This document shows, piece after piece, positions 61,531 to 64,000 of a stretch of DNA of 64,000 nucleotides (position 1 is its first letter; the number at the start of each line of letters is the position of its first letter). The translations under genes and the position numbers were made by a program. The notes below the pieces were generated by a model. The model was not told the origin of the DNA and did not search any database. It saw nothing but the letters and a program-made list of their open reading frames with translations. Location of the stretch: positions 1 to 64,000 of the forward strand of contig CAVPPJ010000052.1 of assembly GCA_963707065.1 (NCBI GenBank), given 5' to 3'. This DNA is from Palsa-506 sp963707065 (GTDB taxonomy: Bacteria > Actinomycetota > Actinomycetes > Streptosporangiales > Streptosporangiaceae).

Positions 61531-62757
61531 TCATGGCAGGCCGCCGCCCTCGGGCTCGCGGTCTTGGCTAACGCTGACCGATTCAGCCGTCTGGCTGCGG
61601 CCGCCGTAGGCCAGCGCGCGGTCCCGCAAGGAGCGGGGCAGGGTCATGGCGGCCGCGCCGAGGAACACGACAGCGGCGCCGGCCGCCAGGAAACCATGCG
61701 GGCCGACGGCCGAGCCCGCCGGTCCGGCCAGCGCGTAACCGGCGGGCTGTGCCAGCTCGGAGCCCAGCAGGTCGAAGGCGCTCACCCGGGCGAGCACCGC
61801 GGCCGGGACGGCGGTCTGCATCATGGTCTGGAAGATCACGGCGTAGACCCCCAGGGCGAGCCCGGTCACCATGGCGGCTGCGGCAACGACCGGCAGCGGA
61901 GCGCCCAGGCCCAGCGCGAGAGCCTCGGCGATCATGACAGGGACCAGGCAGGCGGCGACCATGGCCGGGCGGACCGGCCTGAGCCGGCCCGCGGCGAACT
62001 GCCCGCCGACGGCGCCCAGCGCCAGGCAGCTGCTGATGACGCCCCAGGCTGCCGCCCCGCCGAGGAACCTCTCCGCGATAGCGGGTCCGAGGACCGCCAC
62101 CGGCGCCAGGATCAGCAGCGAGAACAAGGTCCATTGCAGCGTGAGCAGCCACAGCCACCGGAGCCGCGCGAACTCCTTCCAGCCTGCCCTGAGCTGGCCC
62201 AGCACGCGCCCGTCAGCTGGCAGCCCGGCCCGTCGCGCCGGGAGCCGCGCGGCCGCCAGGAATCCCGCCATGACGGCCAGCACGGCCGCCTCGCAGGCGA
62301 AGCCGGAGCCAGCTCCGAGAGCCGCGACGATGACTCCGGCAATCGCCGGGGCCACGATCGCGGCCGACGAGGAGACACCGCCGATCAGGGCGTTCACCGC
62401 AGCGAACTGCCCCGGTGCCGCGATATCCGGCAGCACCGCCGCGCTCACCGGGCCGAAGAAGCCGGCCGCGGCGCCGTAGCCGACCGCCCCGGCGAGCAGC
62501 ACGCCGAAGGATGCCGTGTGCGTCAGCAGCGTCACCGACAAGGCCGCGGCCGCCGCCATGCGTGCCACCGACGAGGCGATCAGGATCCGCCCTCGCGGGA
62601 AACGGTCGCCCGCCAGCCCGCCGGCCAGCGACAGCAGCAGCGCGACTGCCCCCTGGCAGGCAAGGACGATGCCCAGCTTCCCGGCCGAGCCGGTGACCTG
62701 CAGGACGGCGAAGCTCTCCGCCACCGGAAGGATGCCGTTAGCAGTGCTTGACGCCAC
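61531..62757 (-). CDS. MFS transporter (drug-efflux type)
   Basis: A 408-residue frame encoding about eleven or twelve hydrophobic helices. GIVLACQGAVALLLSLAGGL precedes GDRFPRGRILIASS, the conserved loop 2-3 motif; APVAVLGPAIAERFLGGAA, CLALGAVGGQFAAGRLRPVR and ALGVYAVIFQTMMQTAVPAA follow. The family's first helix starts further upstream: codons before the GTG encode RRLLADRRVRYVLVALVASS in the same frame, but this has no ATG/GTG and meets a stop at about 62875. An indel or a non-standard start there would explain this. Substrate unknown. It ends 50 bases from the convergent deaminase gene. Confidence 0.85.
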   Translation of the reverse strand: MASSTANGILPVAESFAVLQVTGSAGKLGIVLACQGAVALLLSLAGGLAGDRFPRGRILIASSVARMAAAAALSVTLLTHTASFGVLLAGAVGYGAAAGFFGPVSAAVLPDIAAPGQFAAVNALIGGVSSSAAIVAPAIAGVIVAALGAGSGFACEAAVLAVMAGFLAAARLPARRAGLPADGRVLGQLRAGWKEFARLRWLWLLTLQWTLFSLLILAPVAVLGPAIAERFLGGAAAWGVISSCLALGAVGGQFAAGRLRPVRPAMVAACLVPVMIAEALALGLGAPLPVVAAAAMVTGLALGVYAVIFQTMMQTAVPAAVLARVSAFDLLGSELAQPAGYALAGPAGSAVGPHGFLAAGAAVVFLGAAAMTLPRSLRDRALAYGGRSQTAESVSVSQDREPEGGGLP

Positions 62758-62977
62758 CAGCGCGACCAGGACATAACGGACGCGGCGATCTGCCAGCAGG
62801 CGGCGGCTGGCCGCTGCCGGTGAGCTCCCGCCGGCAGCCGGGGAATCCTTGCTGGAACTACCTCTCCCGCACAGTCAGTCATCCTGCAGCAGGCCCCCGC
62901 GCGGGGCAACTGCCGCGCCCGCCGCCCGGTGGCCGAGATCCTGCAGTCCGAAACCGCCTGATCCAGGTAACGGCAGC

Positions 62978-63559
62978 TCAGCGGTAATCCGCGCTCCTGG
63001 CGGTGGTGCGGGTTAGCTCCACGCCGATGCCGCGCAGGCCGCCGAGCGCGGCTTGCGTCGTGGCGGCGGCGACTCCTGCGGTGAGGTCGACCAGGACCCG
63101 GGTGGCGAAGCCGGCCCGCACGGCGTCGGCCGCGGTCGCGCGCACGCAGTAGTCCGTGGCGAGCCCGGCCACGTCGACGCCGGTGATGCCTCGCGCGCGG
63201 AGCCAGCTCCCCAGCGACTCACCGTCGGCCGTGCCCTCGAACCCGCTGTAGGCAGCCGCGCGTTCGCCCTTGCGGAACACCTGCTCCAGTCCGCTGGTGT
63301 CCAGGTCAGGGTGGAAATCGGCGCCGGGCGTCCCGGCCACGCAGTGCGGCGGCCAGCTCTCCGCGAAGTCCGGTTCCGCCGAGAAGTGCCCGCCCGGGTC
63401 GATGTGGTGATCCTGGGTGGCCACCATATGCAGGTAACCGCTACCCGCGCTGGCCAGGAAGGCAGTGATGGCCCTGGCCACCGCGCCACCCCCGACTACC
63501 GAGAGCGAGCCGCCCTCGCAGAAATCGTTCTGCACGTCCACGATCACCAGAGCGCGCAT
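62978..63559 (-). CDS. pncA: Nicotinamidase/isochorismatase family protein
   Basis: A 193-residue nicotinamidase that converts nicotinamide to nicotinate for NAD salvage. ALVIVDVQNDFCEGGSLSV has the catalytic Asp, VATQDHHIDPGGHFS the metal-binding Asp-His-His, QVFRKGERAAAYSGFEG the catalytic Lys, and VAGLATDYCVRATAADA the nucleophilic Cys. The complete triad and metal ligands support PncA rather than a generic isochorismatase. It follows the next gene (at 63.6 kb) on the same strand with a gap of about 40 bases. Confidence 0.92.
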   Translation of the reverse strand: MRALVIVDVQNDFCEGGSLSVVGGGAVARAITAFLASAGSGYLHMVATQDHHIDPGGHFSAEPDFAESWPPHCVAGTPGADFHPDLDTSGLEQVFRKGERAAAYSGFEGTADGESLGSWLRARGITGVDVAGLATDYCVRATAADAVRAGFATRVLVDLTAGVAAATTQAALGGLRGIGVELTRTTARSADYR

Positions 63560-63599
63560 GCCCAGCTCCTGTCCCCGGCACCTCGCCTGGCCGGCTCGG

Positions 63600-64000
63600 C
63601 TAGACCTGCTTTGGCAGCCGCTGGTCCGGCGGCACGATGTCGTTGAGCAACTGGCGAAGCTGCTCGGCGTTGGCCACGTCAATCTCGATGGCCGGGCCGT
63701 CCTTGTACCGCACCGTGACCCGGGCCCGCTGCGACTCGCCGGCCGCTTTTCCGGGCTGAAGCCGGCGGACCGCCGCCTTGATGCCGTCCCAGAACGCGCC
63801 CTCGGACACACCGAGCACAATGTCGACGGCGTGCGCAGTCAGGAAATGGATCGCCAGCAGAGCAGGCAGCACAATGAAATCGCGCGGTGCGCTCTTAGGC
63901 ACAACCATTACGTCAGCGCGTAGGCCCGAGCTGTTCAGCCCAGCCTGGATCGCGGCCAGGTCGGCCTCGTCGAACTCTTCGGGCAGCTCAAGCTGGTTAA
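63600..64000 (-). CDS. Hypothetical protein, 5' end beyond the window
   Basis: The frame stays open to the window edge, so the coded start lies outside. The visible 133 residues read NQLELPEEFDEADLAAIQAG, ADVMVVPKSAPRDFIVLPAL, LAIHFLTAHAVDIVLGVSEG, RARVTVRYKDGPAIEIDVAN and QLRQLLNDIVPPDQRLPKQV. No family is recognised. An ATG at 63908 would give a 102-residue product, but the upstream sequence looks equally protein-like. Confidence 0.6.
   Translation of the reverse strand, partial: NQLELPEEFDEADLAAIQAGLNSSGLRADVMVVPKSAPRDFIVLPALLAIHFLTAHAVDIVLGVSEGAFWDGIKAAVRRLQPGKAAGESQRARVTVRYKDGPAIEIDVANAEQLRQLLNDIVPPDQRLPKQV

Noticed and set aside
61525..62751. A 408-residue plus-strand ORF
   Set aside because: It is the antisense of the MFS transporter gene, with Gln/Arg/Gly-rich composition and no family features.

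Overview
The window is about 64 kb of very G+C-rich DNA with GTG/TTG starts, dense short-gap gene packing and actinobacterial hallmarks: DinB/maleylpyruvate-isomerase-type (mycothiol-linked) proteins, a deazaflavin (F420)-type nitroreductase, a stand-alone LigD polymerase domain plus Ku, a bifunctional rhamnulose-1-phosphate aldolase/SDR, and a Hen1/Pnkp RNA-repair locus. It looks like the chromosome of a soil-type member of the Actinomycetota, perhaps near Streptosporangiales (inference from gene content only). No rRNA, tRNA, CRISPR array, prophage or insertion sequence was seen.

Layout. 0-9 kb: FtsX-type ABC permease, an EamA exporter, three DinB-superfamily proteins, a D-erythronate-dehydrogenase-like SDR, a TPR protein and a small membrane protein. 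9-14.3 kb: a decayed S41 peptidase, a PLP dehydratase, a CocE/NonD hydrolase, the LigD polymerase domain, a GNAT and a tiny zinc-ribbon membrane protein. 14.4-20.5 kb: an L-rhamnose catabolic operon (rhaI, rhaD-SDR fusion, rhaB) followed by its probable LacI-family regulator, which is broken by two indels; matching LacI-type palindromes lie upstream of rhaI and of the regulator. 20.5-26.5 kb: a dimethylglycine/sarcosine dehydrogenase-like GcvT-fusion flavoprotein, signal peptidase I, diaminopropionate ammonia-lyase and an acyl-ACP thioesterase, separated by three different minisatellite arrays. 26.5-34.6 kb: a RibD/DHFR-like protein, frameshifted questin-oxidase-like and ArsR-like genes, a VOC protein, an IPNS-like oxygenase, aminopeptidase N, and a second EamA exporter strikingly like the first. 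35-46.6 kb: a group II decarboxylase, a fourth DinB protein, AhpD-like, Nudix, MetX-like, Ku, HAD, F420-type, CPT-like kinase, a PQQ-propeller surface protein and an APH-like kinase.

46.6-51.4 kb is the most distinctive system: an RNA repair cassette transcribed leftwards, TPR gene - hen1 - pnkp (kinase-phosphatase) - pnkp ligase domain. Hen1 and Pnkp overlap by GTGA. The ligase, normally fused to kinase-phosphatase in one polypeptide, lies here in another reading frame after an Ala/Gly codon run. All ligase motifs are retained.

51.5-64 kb: an SDR, a secreted lysyl-oxidase-like protein, an amidohydrolase, a beta-helix lipoprotein, then a same-strand catabolic run (acetamidase/formamidase, proline racemase, glutathionyl-hydroquinone-reductase-like GST, cytosine-deaminase-like amidohydrolase), an MFS transporter, nicotinamidase, and a hypothetical gene leaving the window. 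Single-base frame breaks are unusually common (S41, LacI, questin-oxidase-like, ArsR-like, Pnkp junction, possibly the MFS start and a hypothetical at 5 kb), so either decay or consensus errors in a GC-rich assembly must be considered.
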